From: Dolomedes plantarius
Taxonomy: Eukaryota > Arthropoda > Arachnida > Araneae > Dolomedidae
Direction: 5' to 3'
Assembly: GCA_907164885.2 (NCBI GenBank)
Contig: OU015490.1
Span: forward strand, 210,393,443-210,457,442
Length of the DNA: 64,000 nt
Below the pieces are notes generated by a model that was not told where the DNA came from, made no database searches, and saw nothing but the letters and a program-made list of their open reading frames with translations. Positions 51,208 to 63,525 of this stretch are shown piece by piece (position 1 is the first letter of the stretch; every line of letters starts with the position of its first letter). The position numbers were made by a program, and so were the translations under genes.

Positions 51208-53964
51208 TCTGATTCATGTCCTCTTTACTAAGCTTCAATTTCACATTGTGAGAAATTGAAATATTTTGTACAGAGTATGATATTTCAGTATTTCGTCTTG
51301 TATATATTTCTACTTGCTGCTCAGTCTACTACGTTCAGTATTTCTACTTGCTGCAAATTTTAAGTCATTGTAGCGTATGAGTCATGTATTTTGAGATCAC
51401 ATTCTATACAACTTACAATCAAGAAAATCATCGTAAAATATATCTTTATAACAGAATAAGTTATATAAAATTTAATACTTGGGTAGACTCTGTTGCAAAA
51501 GAATCGGTTAAAAGGAAATTAGATTAAGTTAAAATAACAATAAAATAAATATCAATATTGTTATATAAAGAATAGCCTCTGCATTTATACGAATATAAAT
51601 GCTTTTTTTGATATTTCTTTATTTTATTGTCATTGAGACTAAAACCTTTCTTTTCAGATATATAAAATGAAATTGCCTTCATTATACATTGATTAAAAAA
51701 TATATTTACTCGCCATAAACTGAAAAAAATGTATTACAGTCTAAGATATATTTCTTCGAATTTTTAATACTCAAATACTTTTTCTTAATATCCATTCCTC
51801 TTATTTTAAGGTGACTAAAAGGAAAATATTGTATCTTACTTGAATCTCATTTCAATCACTTTGCACTTTAATAGCAGGGTCTTTTTATCACTTGAAAAGC
51901 AGCTTAGAAGAGGGAAAGTGCGTTCCTTGTGAGATAGTAATGAAGTAACTCTTCAACTCATCATTTAAATAATAGTTAATCGTTCTGAAGAGCTCATTTT
52001 AAATTGTCATATCCTATGATGGTTCTGAATAAACTTTAAGAAATGCACTTCAGGAAAAGTGAATTAATTTTTGAAATATACGGTATTTTAAATGAGTTTT
52101 GATTCTAAGAGGATTTGAACAATTATTTACTTTTGAAAGTAAGAATTATTCAAACTTCCTTCGTAAATTGGTACTTGAGTTGATTCCTGCCATTACTGTG
52201 TAAATTTCATATACATTACGAAATTAAGAGGGTCTAGTACATATAATTCTTGAATTTTTCGAAAACATGTATTGCATAAAAAAATGTTGTGTTCTTTTCC
52301 GCTGAAACTGACGTTTAAATCATGTTTATATCTTAATTAGAACAGGAAATATTATTATTTTTTTTTGCAACGTTCTAATAGCAGCCAATCTTTGTTTAAA
52401 ACTGTAAATGCGTTTTTAGCATGATGGTTTTTTTCTCCATTTATCGTCTTTAAACTGTTATAAATCAAGAACCGTTTAAGAAAAATGTTTTAAAATTGGA
52501 ACATGTCATTCTCAACCATTTTACTTTAATTTTGATTTAGCAAATTTAAAAAAAATATTTATTTTTGAAAATATGATTTTTAAAAAATAAGTTACTTATT
52601 TTTTTTTTTTTTTATCTAAATATTTTTAGTTTTTAATTAACATTTTTAAAAACGCTGAATATAATTAAAACTTATATACTTTTGTTTATTTAAATGAAAA
52701 AATTTGAAATTCGACAAATAGTTTTTCGAGGTATAACGATTTTAAATGCCCTACTTCTAAAAAAAGAATTAAATAACAATTTTTTTTTAACTTTATGAGA
52801 AGTTTTATAATGTGATTTTGTTTACAAATTATAAGGTTAAACATTACAAAAAAATAAAAGTTTTAAGTCAATAAATATTTTTTTAATATGTCCCGGACAC
52901 CCTGAAAATAAATAAAAAATAATCTATGAATTATCGATATTTAATCCCGGCCCCCTGTAGGCGTTTCGCAAAACTTGACATGGGAACCCCCTGGGGGTTT
53001 TGGTTTTCGTGTAGGGGGACCAATTTGAGAGCATCCTACGATTCTCTAGGATAAAGCATAAATGTCTTCATTCACAAGTGTCCGTATTGGCGTAAACCAT
53101 TTACAACAATAATAATCCATTAAGAGATGAAAACGAAATAAATTCATCACATACCTTTCAAACCATTTTGTAGAGAACTATTTATGTAAATTAAGCTGAA
53201 AAAATCAGTGATTATATTGGGTAAAAGAAAAATCTTCGTTCTCTTATGAGTAGGATAGCTCTAGTAAAGCCATCATAGAATAACAGAACGTTAGTTGTCT
53301 TTAACGAATTCGAAACAATTTCTTGTAGATTGTTTGCCGTCATTTTGACGGTTTCGGACATAATATTGAGCACTGTGTCTGCATTTATGTCCTTGGGCTT
53401 TTGAAATTTTACGACTTTTTCTAATTTTACGAGAAATATGCACACACATTTAGAAAATTATATTCGATAGTAAAGAGAGGGAGAAAACGTGTTGGATACC
53501 TACTATTGGTTATTAAATAACCTTAAAACAATGGATACATGCATGTGTTGGGGCAAGAAAGAAAGACAGAGAATTGGCCTTTATCATACATTTATTTGAC
53601 AAAGCACAAAATTCATTTAAAGTGTAATTACTAACAGAATAATATTCCCCTTCATATTAACATTTAACACATGAGGAATCAGAAGCAGAGGCAAACTATT
53701 TGATCAAAGTAATTATTTTAATAAACTATCGGGAGGCACTTACTACTGTTGAAGAGTACAGCGATGAGATGGCTTCGATTACAGGGGTCCAAATCAAGTC
53801 ATATTATTGATTATCATGGCGGGTTCCCGGCACAACCGCTAGACTCCGAGGCAGTTCAATCGAGACTCTGTATCGTCCGAGCTCTAGGAAAACAGCCAGC
53901 GCAATCTCTGGACCATCTCTCGTTATTCTTTTTTTTTTTACTTGGAAGGGCTGTTGTCCGTTTG
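51204..53964. other. AT-rich DNA, no recognisable gene
   Basis: Contains only chance frames and homopolymer runs. From 53740 the base composition rises, and the segment 53740-53964, continuing after the MITE at 54338, may be part of an unrecognised exon or repeat. Confidence 0.5.
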
Positions 53965-54329
53965 CAGTGTTGCCAACCTCTACGAAGCGCCTCCCCCTAG
54001 CGCCATTTCGAAATCCCCCTGTTTCCCTCTAACACCAATTTAAGATCACCCTAGACCTTCCTAAAAGAAATTCTGGTTCCAAATAGGCATCCTGTTTGAG
54101 AGATAAATTGAAATAAATAGAAAATACACACACAATAAAATGGAGGTTTATTTACATTTGACATATGTATGGAACTTATAATCTAATCAAGAAACGCGTC
54201 TCGATTGTTCAAAATGTTAAAAGATTTTCCCCCATAAACGGCCCCTAAAAAATGGGGCTCCTAAAAACACCCCTTTGCGACTAACTTACCCCCAAATTTA
54301 GGGGCAAAACCCCCAAGTTGGCAACACTG
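53965..54329. mobile_element. hAT MITE (CAGTGTTGCCAAC type)
   Basis: 365 bases with ends CAGTGTTGCCAAC and GTTGGCAACACTG, flanked by a perfect 8-base duplication TCCGTTTG (53957-53964 and 54330-54337). Sequence unrelated to the CAGTGGCGTAGC type. No coding content. Confidence 0.93.
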
Positions 54330-54337
54330 TCCGTTTG

Positions 54338-55415
54338 CAGGAGCCATTTTGACCCCCCCTTTTTCTCTCATTGGGCAGTGGGCTGTTTTTCTCTCAGTAG
54401 TTCCTGCCCCAATTGGTCCTTTATTATACTGCTCCTGTTCATAGTCTACGAAGTACCTTCCCACCATAATTTTCATTTACAATACAACTTTGACCATTAT
54501 CTGCTGAAAGTTTTTTTGTGGGCCATAAAATAACGTCCATCTATCTTGGAATATTTATAATCTTTTGATCGCTATCAATGGCCACACGGACAGCTATTCT
54601 TTTACGTCCCCTTAGTGTACAAGCCTTTATTTATTTTTGCCTCTGAAGTTTTTATAATAGTTTTGTTCTTGGCCATCTTTCGACCACACACCGCGGTGAA
54701 TCATAACATTCTGCTTCTACACTTACAAAGACTGAAAGCCGTCAATTTGATGGCAATATAGAAAACAGGCTGAAATCTTTAAAATAATACCGCAAAAATG
54801 TTAGTTACTCTAACATGTTTGTTGGTTAAAAATAAATAAACATAAATGTTGTTTCGTCAAACATAAATGTTGTATAAACATAAATGTTATTTCGTCTCTT
54901 CCCGCTTTTGCAAATAACAGAAATACTGGCTCTTGGGATATATTGGTGTTGAAAAATAAGACCTGCATAAACCATGCATAAATTTTTACGGATAAACCAT
55001 ACCAGGTTGTCAGCTCGGCTTACCTGCATAAAAATATGTCTAAATATACAGTGATTTATTATATAATGGTATGAAATATTTCAAAATTTAAAGTATTTAA
55101 ATATTTAAAAAAATTAAATATTCTTGATTTTATTTTTAACCGTCAAAATGACGGCATTCATTCTTTTTAGTTAGAAAAAATTCCCGTCCTTCTAGTGTTA
55201 AAACAAATAATTGCCAAAATTACTGATTTTTGGGTCGTCATTTTAGTGTTACTGACTAGCGAAATTAGTAATATTTTCAGCATGTTACGCATTATTAATG
55301 GGTGCGGCAGAATATATTTCCACATTTCTGAAGGTCACTAGTAAGGGCAGGTGGATTTTAGGGCAATTGAAGAGAAGGCAACAGTTCGAGGGATTTTCTA
55401 GTTCTAAATAGACAC
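54338..55415. other. No recognised gene
   Basis: The first 200 bases contain CCAAT and ATTGG motifs in a GC-richer setting. The rest is AT-rich. A small duplication (AAACATAAATGTTG) occurs near 54840-54890. Confidence 0.45.
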
Positions 55416-55419
55416 CATC

Positions 55420-56022
55420 AGTTAGTCAGGGGAACATCAAGGTTTCGTTATTTAGCCGTGGTTTGAAAGCAATAGTTATGTAACTGCGACACAAAGGGTT
55501 TTTAGGTCGCGTGCAACTGATGTCATTCCTGATCGAAAAATAATCGTGCGACAGGTTTAAACGTGAGAGCAATTGGACCTGGATTAACCCTTTGAGGGGC
55601 GCTGTTTGCACAGTGCAAACGCCTAAACCTAGTATTTTTTTGCAATGTATTCCAGTTAAATGAGTAGAAAAACGGTTAGCACTCCCATCTTTTATCAGTT
55701 TAAAGAAGTAAAAAAAAAATTTGCAACCTTTCATTGGGAAAATTTCAAGATTCTTTAGGTTAAAAAAATCGGAAAAAAATCTGTATTGTGCAAACGGGGG
55801 GACTTGTTGCACCTGAAAGGCTTAAGAAGGAAATTTCTTCGTCCTCGGAACATTGAAACACCTAAAAATATGCAACGGGTTCCTAAGTCCACTATTTGTG
55901 AGGAAGTTGCCGCCATTTCCCCAGAGATGACCGAAAGAGTGATGGGAAACTTCACTGAAGGGGGTCTACAGTGAATCACAAATAACGGGCACCACCTGAG
56001 TGATGTTATTTTAACAACCTAG
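55420..56022 (+). pseudogene. Mariner-type transposase relic split by a MITE
   Basis: Before the MITE, frames spell LRHKGF and VIPDRKIIVRQV, the end of a mariner-type helix-turn-helix domain. After it (from 55826) LRRKFLRPRNIETPKNMQ continues the linker. The sequence then jumps to the C-terminus (EEVAAISPEMTERVMGNF, then NNGHHLSDVILTT). The catalytic domain is deleted between PKNMQ and EEVAA. The C-terminal form is that of the DUF4817-type transposases. Stops are present on both sides. It is unrelated in detail to the copy at 14652-15421. Confidence 0.65.
55588..55821. mobile_element. piggyBac-type MITE, TTAA-flanked
   Basis: TTAA at 55584-55587 and 55822-55825. Ends CCCTTTGAGG and, from the other side, GCCTTTCAGG. 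Both arms include a CGTTTGCACA block. 234 bases, no coding content. Confidence 0.75.
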
Positions 56023-56429
56023 TGGGAAAAAAAGCTAGATTGTCAGTACATTTCAGAATATAAAGCTTTTGCCTATAAATAGTTTCGTTCGCTTTTTTAC
56101 TACCCTTTGAAATGTAGGAGTCTAATCTTCTGCAATCTGTATGTCAAGGTAGGTGTTAAAAAATGTGCAGCGTATGTTTTGAGAAAAGGGAATTATGAAT
56201 TTCCCTGAAAGATTAATCGATTAAATTATAGGTGAAAAAAAAAAGTCGGTTATTTTTGCTTTAAAACCGAACAAACATTTTGACGAACTTAATAGTATAT
56301 CATAACGTAGAAAAATTATTTCTTTAGTACAATTTGGGAGGACTAGAATAGGGGAATTTGATTTTAGTTTTGAATACATAAATATTAGCGTAATAATATT
56401 AGCTCGCATAATATTATCTCGGTTTGAAT

Positions 56430-56735
56430 CTCGACAAGAGACATTAAATACATTCGTGTCTAATCGGGATATTTCCACGTTAAATCCGTTGGCCTGAAAT
56501 TCCCTCTATTAGGTCAAAGAGGGTTGGACAAAGTACGATCACTCCAGATGTCACCCCTGCTGTTGCTCGGTGAAAAATTAGGTGGTACCTAGCTAAGACA
56601 GTCTCCGACCATTGTGGTGCTATTGTAAACTGGAGCCGCACTTCTTATCCCGTAAAACCTGTATGGACCTGGTCTGGAACACTTCCGGCCAGCGAGCATC
56701 AGCAACAACAGCAACAACAATATTGTTCCGTTTTC
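56430..56735 (+). repeat. Non-LTR retrotransposon 3' end, copy 1
   Basis: Shares CGTGTCTA, GACGTTAAATCCG-like and AGTACG..CACTCCAGATGT..CCCCT blocks with 61640-61965, in the same order, and ends in a CAACAACAG tail. Layout and tail fit 3' ends of LINE elements left by abortive reverse transcription. No open reading frame is present. Confidence 0.5.
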
Positions 56736-58258
56736 TGGGTTCGATGGGATTAAATAAAAATCTCTTCAGAAAGTGTTAAGCCATTTGTCCTCTAAGCATT
56801 GATCACAGGTATCACATTAATAAAACAAAATTATTTAAGTGATTTGTATTGTATTCCTCTAGTGTAATACTGTAATACTATGCTGAATCCCACGGCTGGT
56901 TTTGAAGCCGTATTAATATATCCTATTCTAGTGATTGCTATTTGTATCTTTTAATAAGTGAATAAAATCAGTAATTGAATAGGCATTTATTTCAGCTTAA
57001 ATTTAAAAAGTTCCTCAAAGATATTCCAATTTAATATAATATTTAAAAATTTGAAAAAAAACTAAAATTCTAAGAAATATGTTCCATGTCTCTGATCTCA
57101 TTCCAAAACTCACCACAAAGGGAAAAGTTTAGGAATCCCTGTATCAAATATTCGTTTCTTTAAGTATTATATATATAATTAAATTTAAACTTAAGGGTGC
57201 CTCAAATATAAAATGTTGGGAATCCGTGTGTTATATGCTTTTATAGTCTGTTCACACACTTCGTCTATTGTTGCCCTCCATAATATCACAGTGATTCGAA
57301 CATGAACATCCAAAATACCAGGAACGTGTGCTAGTGCAAACACTATTTCTTCCACCAAATATGTAAAAAAAAATAATCTTTCTATTCCATCTAGTAAAAA
57401 TGGGTATCAAAGAAATAAAGAAAGCCTAAGCCCGGAAACGTAGAGTTGAAGTCGCAGTTTCAATGCAAGGGCACTTGAAATCCACTGAACAAAAGGTATA
57501 AATGAGAAACATCTTATTGGGTACAACTCTTCAAAATGTTTCAGTGTAATTGTTTAGGAAATACAGGTCAGATAGAAGCTTAATTCGTCTCTGGAATTCT
57601 GTTACAGGTTTAATTATGTCTATTAAGTTGCTGGGTCATGTATCAGGATAAGATTCTGTTAATTTTCTTTAACAGTAATTTATTCTATTGCGTCCATCAA
57701 TGAGTCTATTTATACTGTTTGCACTTGTTCTCATTCTTTTGAGGAATGTCGTGACTTTCTCAATGTAGATTATCCTTCACCGATTACGGGTATTTATTTA
57801 TTAAATAGTATTATTTTGGTTTCAATTACTTTGATAGTTTCGATTGGTTAAAAAAATATATGTATATATTGTTATTCTTTTAATTTTTTTCTGGTATATC
57901 ACTTAATTAGTATAGGATCTCTTGATATTATTAGTATAAGCTAGATTGCTCTGAATACTTTAGGTCATATATTTTATCACATTCTCGGGTAATTTTAGGA
58001 ACAATGGACCTTCAAACTTCTTTTATTTAATTTTCAATTTTTCACTCAATGTACAGAGAGAGAATTATTAATATTCTTATTTGATACACTGAAAACACTT
58101 ATAATTAACAAATGAGTATTTTGTGACAGAATAAGCTCTATTTTTTAAAATTTATTTAGAAATCCAAGAATTTTTATAAATGTTCCTTATAATTTAAAAA
58201 CTTTATTTTTTTAATGTAACTTTACCACATAATTATAAATATAACAGTGAATTATTTT

Positions 58259-58259
<1 letters not shown>
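56736..58259. other. No feature seen
   Basis: AT-rich DNA with no supported gene or element boundary. Confidence 0.5.
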
Positions 58260-58335
<76 letters not shown>

Positions 58336-58336
58336 C
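58260..58336. repeat. (AAT)n microsatellite
   Basis: About 25 AAT trinucleotides, the only long non-TA simple repeat of this kind in the window. Confidence 0.97.
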
Positions 58337-59683
58337 AGATTCCATGAATATATTTTTTCAATCTGCCTGTAATTGTCTTTAACGTTTTTGCCTTTTTTTC
58401 TTCATTCCATGGTCTATAAATTTGGGAAATATTTGTGGTTTCAAAGTATGAAGCACAGGTATGTGACAAATACTGCAATTCCCAATTCTGTGAAATTTAG
58501 AAAAAAATGAGAAGGAAATTAATACTCACGGAGTATTTTGAAAAATGCTAACATTTTTGAAAAAAAGTTTGGAAAAATCACTTATTCTACACTAAAATAC
58601 TTATTTGTGAATTGTAAGTGTTTTCAATGTGGTAAAAAATAATATATATCATTCTAATTTTGTATGTAAGGATAGAAAATTGGCATTTTAAAGAAAAGCC
58701 TTTTTTACTTAAGGTCATATTACTGATCATTTTTCCTTATTATATTCATTATTTTGTTCTACACTTCGTATATGAGATGCTTTTAAAAATGGCAGACGGA
58801 TACAGGTAACCAAATTTCATTTATTTTATTAAAATATTTTTTTTTCTTTTTGCAAATCTTGATTTAAAATGAAATAAGTAAAAAAAAAGTTATCATACAA
58901 ATATCATAGAAAAAAAAATTAAAAGGCCTCCTGTCTAACAAGTATTGCGTACCCATGTTATAGGAATTAACAATATTTTTTTTTCAATTTCCATTGGCAG
59001 ACCAAATGCCGGACATTCAAAACTCAGCAAACATTTTTAAATTCCATATTTCACTAAACAATAATAACAAAGCAATCAGTGCAAACACTCATATTATGGT
59101 GTCAGCATTTTTAAGATCCCCTACCCCCCCACCCCCCCAAAAAAATAAATAAAAATAAAAAATAATAATAATAAATTGCATAAATGTCCACGAGATAGCA
59201 CTTAACCAGCATTGTCGTATCTACAAACGTGGCAGCTATTAAAGGAACTGAAAGGGAATTTGAGTTATCTGCGGCAAGAAGCTTCTCATATTGACCTTAT
59301 CTGATAAAGAGCTGTTGACATAGCATTATTATCCTTATTGTCTTTTGTTTCATATGGAGCGCCATCTGGTTGACATATTTGTAATTAATTATGCAATTTT
59401 TTTCTCAGGTCTTAAAAATAACTCGGCGTTTTATCGTGAGTTTCTTTACTTGTTGGGTTGCCATATGTTAATTTTTTAGTTAAATATGGATTTTTAACAT
59501 GCTTACTGACTTATGGATCACTCGGAACAATGAATGGTATAAAAGAGTATACCAAAAGATTAAAAAAATATAGCATTTTATCAGGAGTCCTATTGTTTCC
59601 CAATTTCACCCACACAGATCTTTAGTATAGAGAGTGTCAAGACCCACTCCCTTGAAGTTGCCTTGTAGTCTGTGCATATTACC
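58337..59683. other. No feature seen
   Basis: AT-rich, with homopolymer A/T runs and a C-run at about 59120-59140. No gene recognised. Confidence 0.5.
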
Positions 59684-61000
59684 TGTAATTTTATAATATG
59701 GCAATTTCATAGGTTTCTGTACATATGACTTTATTGAACAGCTTTACTTCTGGATCATAACTTTAATCTCGGAATTTCTGGGGATAACGTGAAGAAACTA
59801 CAAATCACAGAAACGGGTTTTATTGCAAGTTCTGTGTATATTAATTTGTTTATATGGCAGTTTCATAGTTTTCATTAAATGAAATTGTATTGAAAAACTT
59901 CTCTTTTGTATCATAGCTATACTTCCGTAACTTCTGGAGATATCTGGAACAAAATGCAAATTACCCAACTGTTGAACCGCCTCACTTCTACGGGTTCACT
60001 TTGGTTCGTTTGTCAAGACGTATTCAATGATACACAAATACATTTTCACAGCATAAAGTTCAGTACACACCAGTGAATATTCAAAGTTTTATTTCTTTCG
60101 CAAGCACAAATGCCGCTGTCTACAAACTTATACAGTATTATACAGTCAATTAACTATTTCAGTCATCTCCCAATGACTGTTACCTAACAAAGACCTAGTG
60201 CGTCTTCGGGGTCTCAATACACCCAAGCACCGTATTCGTCTGCCCGACTCTCTCAAGAGCCAACACCGCAGACTAAAAAAAAAAAACCACACGCCTTCTC
60301 TCTCGTGGGCACAAACACTCTCTCCCACGGCCCACCTGACTTCTGTCCGGGGCACCGTCAACAATCTCGAATCCCTTATCGAGCCGGGGTCATTGCCCTT
60401 CTCCCCTGCTTTCTTGAGAGGAAAGTACAGGGACAAAAAAACAGGAGTTGACGTGGCAGACACGACACCAACCATGGTACATTACAAATTCTGGGTATAT
60501 TAATTTCATAATATGGCAGTTTCATAGTTTTCATTATATGTAATTTTATTGAACTACCTCTCTTCTGCATTATAGCTATACTTCTGGAATTTCTGTGGAT
60601 ATCTGGAACGAACTACAAATTACTGATCCATGGTATATTACAATTTCTGTGTATATTAATTTCATAATATGGCAGTTTCATAGTTTTCCATACATGTAAT
60701 TTTTTTTAACAGTTTTACTTCTGGATCTTTGAGGATATCTGAAACAATTTACAAATTACCCAACTATGGTTTATTACTATTTCTCTGTATATTAATTTTA
60801 TTAAGGCAGTTTGAAAGATTTTCTCAATTGTAATTTTTTTGAATAAATTTTCAATCACAGCTTTGCAAGTGGTACTTTTGGGAATCTGAAACAAACAACA
60901 AATTATTGAATCATGCTTCATTACAATTTCTGTATATTTTTTCTTGATAAAATAGCATTTTCATAGTTTTCCGTACATGTAATTTTATTGAATTAAATGA
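59684..61000. repeat. ~160-bp tandem repeat array, about six units
   Basis: Units share ATAATATGGCAGTTTCATAG, TGTAATTTTATTGAA, ACTTCTGGA, GGATATCTGGAAC, ACAAATTAC and TCTGTGTATATTAATTT, with a period near 135-165 bases. Units begin near 59690, 59850, 60510, 60670, 60810 and 60950. The array is interrupted by a solo LTR (59970-60467). Confidence 0.8.
59970..60467. mobile_element. Solo LTR with 5-bp TSD
   Basis: 498 GC-richer bases, TGTTGAACCGCC to GGCAGACACGACA, flanked by a perfect CCAAC duplication (59965-59969 and 60468-60472). The tandem unit resumes exactly after it. Not similar to the other LTRs in the window. The two overlapping frames of about 100 codons inside show no domain. Confidence 0.85.
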
Positions 61001-61639
61001 GGCCGATTAGTTATATGAATTACTGACAAGCCCCTTGTTACTAAAATAGCATAGAATCCACAATGTAATGGAATCTCTTGGAGTACAAAAATCATTGACT
61101 GTGTCTGGGGCTTTTAAAGTTCGGCTTTTAAAGACTTCATTGTGATTTTGCGAATAAGGTCGTCAAATAGCCTTGATTGCGGTCTGAATCAGACAAATTT
61201 ACCACTTTCTGGCAATTTATAAATCGACACGTCGATATTTATAGATCGACATCATGTATTTTCTTTAATTCTGTACTCTTACTTTGGATATTTTTCAATA
61301 TGAGGACTTAAGTATCCTAGTGCTAGCGAGTGAAGCTTCGAACGGGGTCGGCTCAGATTGAATCCCAATGAAAGCCCGCCGGGACTTTAAATCCAGATTT
61401 AAAGTCTATGACTACACTTAACTATTTAAAGGATCGAATGCGATTGTACTTACAGTTAATATGCGCGGTTAAAAAATTTTTAAATATAAATTTTTGATAA
61501 AAACTTAATTATAAAGATCGCCATACTTTTTTTACATTTTTCTGATAGTTAAAGGCCCAAAAAAATTTGTGTGTAACATTGCGAAACATCATCGGAGCTG
61601 CAAGCTTTTTTTCGCAAATGGTTCAGGACAAACTGGAGA
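61001..61639. other. No feature seen
   Basis: Unique-looking AT-rich DNA. No gene recognised. Confidence 0.5.
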
Positions 61640-61965
61640 ATAATAATATACGCAAAAGAAATTTTGATATTGGGGTCGATTTGTGCTCAAATAAATTTCC
61701 ACGGTACCCTTCAATATCTACGTGTCTAGGCCGTGGATATGGAGACGTTAAATCCGTAGAAATGGAGTCCTTGTATGACGTCAGAGACGGTAGGAGAAAG
61801 TACGGCACCCCAAGATGTAGCCCCTGGGGATGTTTCGTCGAAAGTGAGCTGACACCAGCAGTTGATGTTGATTCATGGTTTCCCCTTTGAATGTAACCAA
61901 CGATTCCCGCGGATTAAGTGCGAAGGTCTTAATAAAAATATGGCCCACATCGGCAAACAACAACA
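61640..61965 (+). repeat. Non-LTR retrotransposon 3' end, copy 2
   Basis: Relative of 56430-56735 with CGTGTCTAGGCCGTGGATAT, GACGTTAAATCCG and AAGATGTAGCCCCT, ending in a CAACAACAACA tail. The 107-codon frame across it (61567-61890) is not a recognisable protein. Confidence 0.5.
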
Positions 61966-62119
61966 ACATACTTTAAAATGAAGAAACACACGATCGAGAG
62001 ATTTTCCTTTTGTATAAATTTGCACCTAAAATACTTAAAAAAATAGATGAAGTAGCCCAGTAATAAGATGACACTGTTTACATTTACTTGCTTCCTCCGA
62101 GATATATTGATGCGAAATG

Positions 62120-63525
62120 CACTGCTGGCCACTGTAAATGCAACACCCTGACGGAAACATGCAAATAATATGAAATTTACAACATGCATTAGCGGAGGTA
62201 AGATATGCAAATGATTAGAATTTCAGCGCAGACGCACATCACGCGCGCCTGTGGCGCCACTTCAAAGCGCTATTTAAGGCTTGGAGATTTTGACGATTTA
62301 AAGTTCGGCAATTGTGTTTTTCTTGTGGTTTAAAAAAAACGATCAATTATGCCTCGTCGAAAACAGCGATCATCTTTTGATCAAGTATCTGAGTTCGACA
62401 GAGGAAGGATAGTGGCCTACCGAGATTGTGGATTATCTTTCAGGGAAATCGGTAGTCGTGTTGGACGAAACCAAACAACTGTAATGGGGATATGTGATCG
62501 TTGGATGAAGGAGGATACGACGAACCGGCGTGTTCGATCGCATCCACCTCAGCGCACCACTCCACGTGATGACAGGCAAATTGTGCGCATGGCAGTGACG
62601 GATCGCTCAGTCACATCACGAACCATAGCACAGCACATGCAGTCTGTAACGCATCATCCAGTGTCTGCGCGTACCATTTGACGCCGTTTACAGCAGAGTG
62701 GTCTGTCCGCAAGACGTCCATTGCTTTGTCTACCCTTGAAGCAGAACCACAGACGTCTCCGCCGCCAATGGTGCGATGACAGAAGGATGTGGACGGCAGA
62801 ATGGAATGAAATTGCCTTTACTAACGAGTCACGTTTCTGTCTGCAACACCACGATGGTCGCATTCGAGTCTGGGGACACCGTGAAGAGCGGATGCTGAAC
62901 AGCTGCGTTATGCACCGCCACACTGGTCCTGCACCGGGTATTATGGTATGGGGCGGTATTGGATATCACTCTCGCACACCTCTAGTACGTATTGCCGGTA
63001 TTTTAAACAGCCAGCGCTACATCTCCGAGGTGTTGGAGCCAGTTGTCCTTCCTTACCTTCAGGGCTTGCCCACAGCCATATTTCAACAGGATAATGCGCG
63101 ACCACACGTGGCACGCATTGTCCAACGGTTCTTCGTCAATCGCCAGATTGAATTGCTTCCCTGGCTGCCTCGCTCTCCGGATCTTTCGCCGATAGAAAAC
63201 ATGTGGTCACTGGTTTCTCTATGATTGACCCAGATTCCATCCCCAGCTGCTACAGCAGATCAACTTTGACAACGTGTGGAAGCTGCTTGGTCTGCTGTAC
63301 CCCAAGAACTCATCCAAAGTCTCTTTGAATAAATGCCGAGGCATGTGGCAGCGGTGATCTCCAACAATGGCGGCTACTCTGGCTACTGATTTTGGCAGGA
63401 ACCACACTTCACAGAAGTCTATAAATTTAATCATTTGATACTTGGTCAACATGTTATCTACAAAATAAATTTTGTTGTGATATCTCTTGTCTTTCTTGGT
63501 GTTGCAATTTGGGTGGCCAGCAGTG
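62120..63525 (+). mobile_element. Tc1-like transposon, complete
   Basis: Terminal inverted repeats CACTGCTGGCCACTGTAAAT and, from the right, CACTGCTGGCCACCCAAATT. Both continue GCAACACC. The right flank is TA; the left flank has drifted (TG). Length 1406 bp with a single-frame transposase inside. Confidence 0.95.
62349..63389 (+). pseudogene. Tc1-like transposase, one frame with point stops
   Basis: One frame of 347 codons runs from MPRRKQRSSFDQVSEFDRGR to NNGGYSGY. It contains the helix-turn-helix (CGLSFREIGSRVGRNQTTVM) and the second DNA-binding helix set. The first Asp box reads IAFTNESRF, so the catalytic Asp is Asn. IMVWGGIGYHSRTPL, IFQQDNARPHVAR (second Asp intact) and SPIENMWS (Glu intact) follow. 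In-frame stops lie at 62679 (expected Arg), 63222, about 63266 (expected Trp) and near 63330. No frameshift exists. I recognise this family as one of the most abundant in orb-weaver spider genomes. Confidence 0.95.

Noticed and set aside
60146..60503. Two overlapping frames of about 100 codons on opposite strands
   Set aside because: They fall inside the solo LTR, whose higher GC content lengthens chance frames. No domain is seen.
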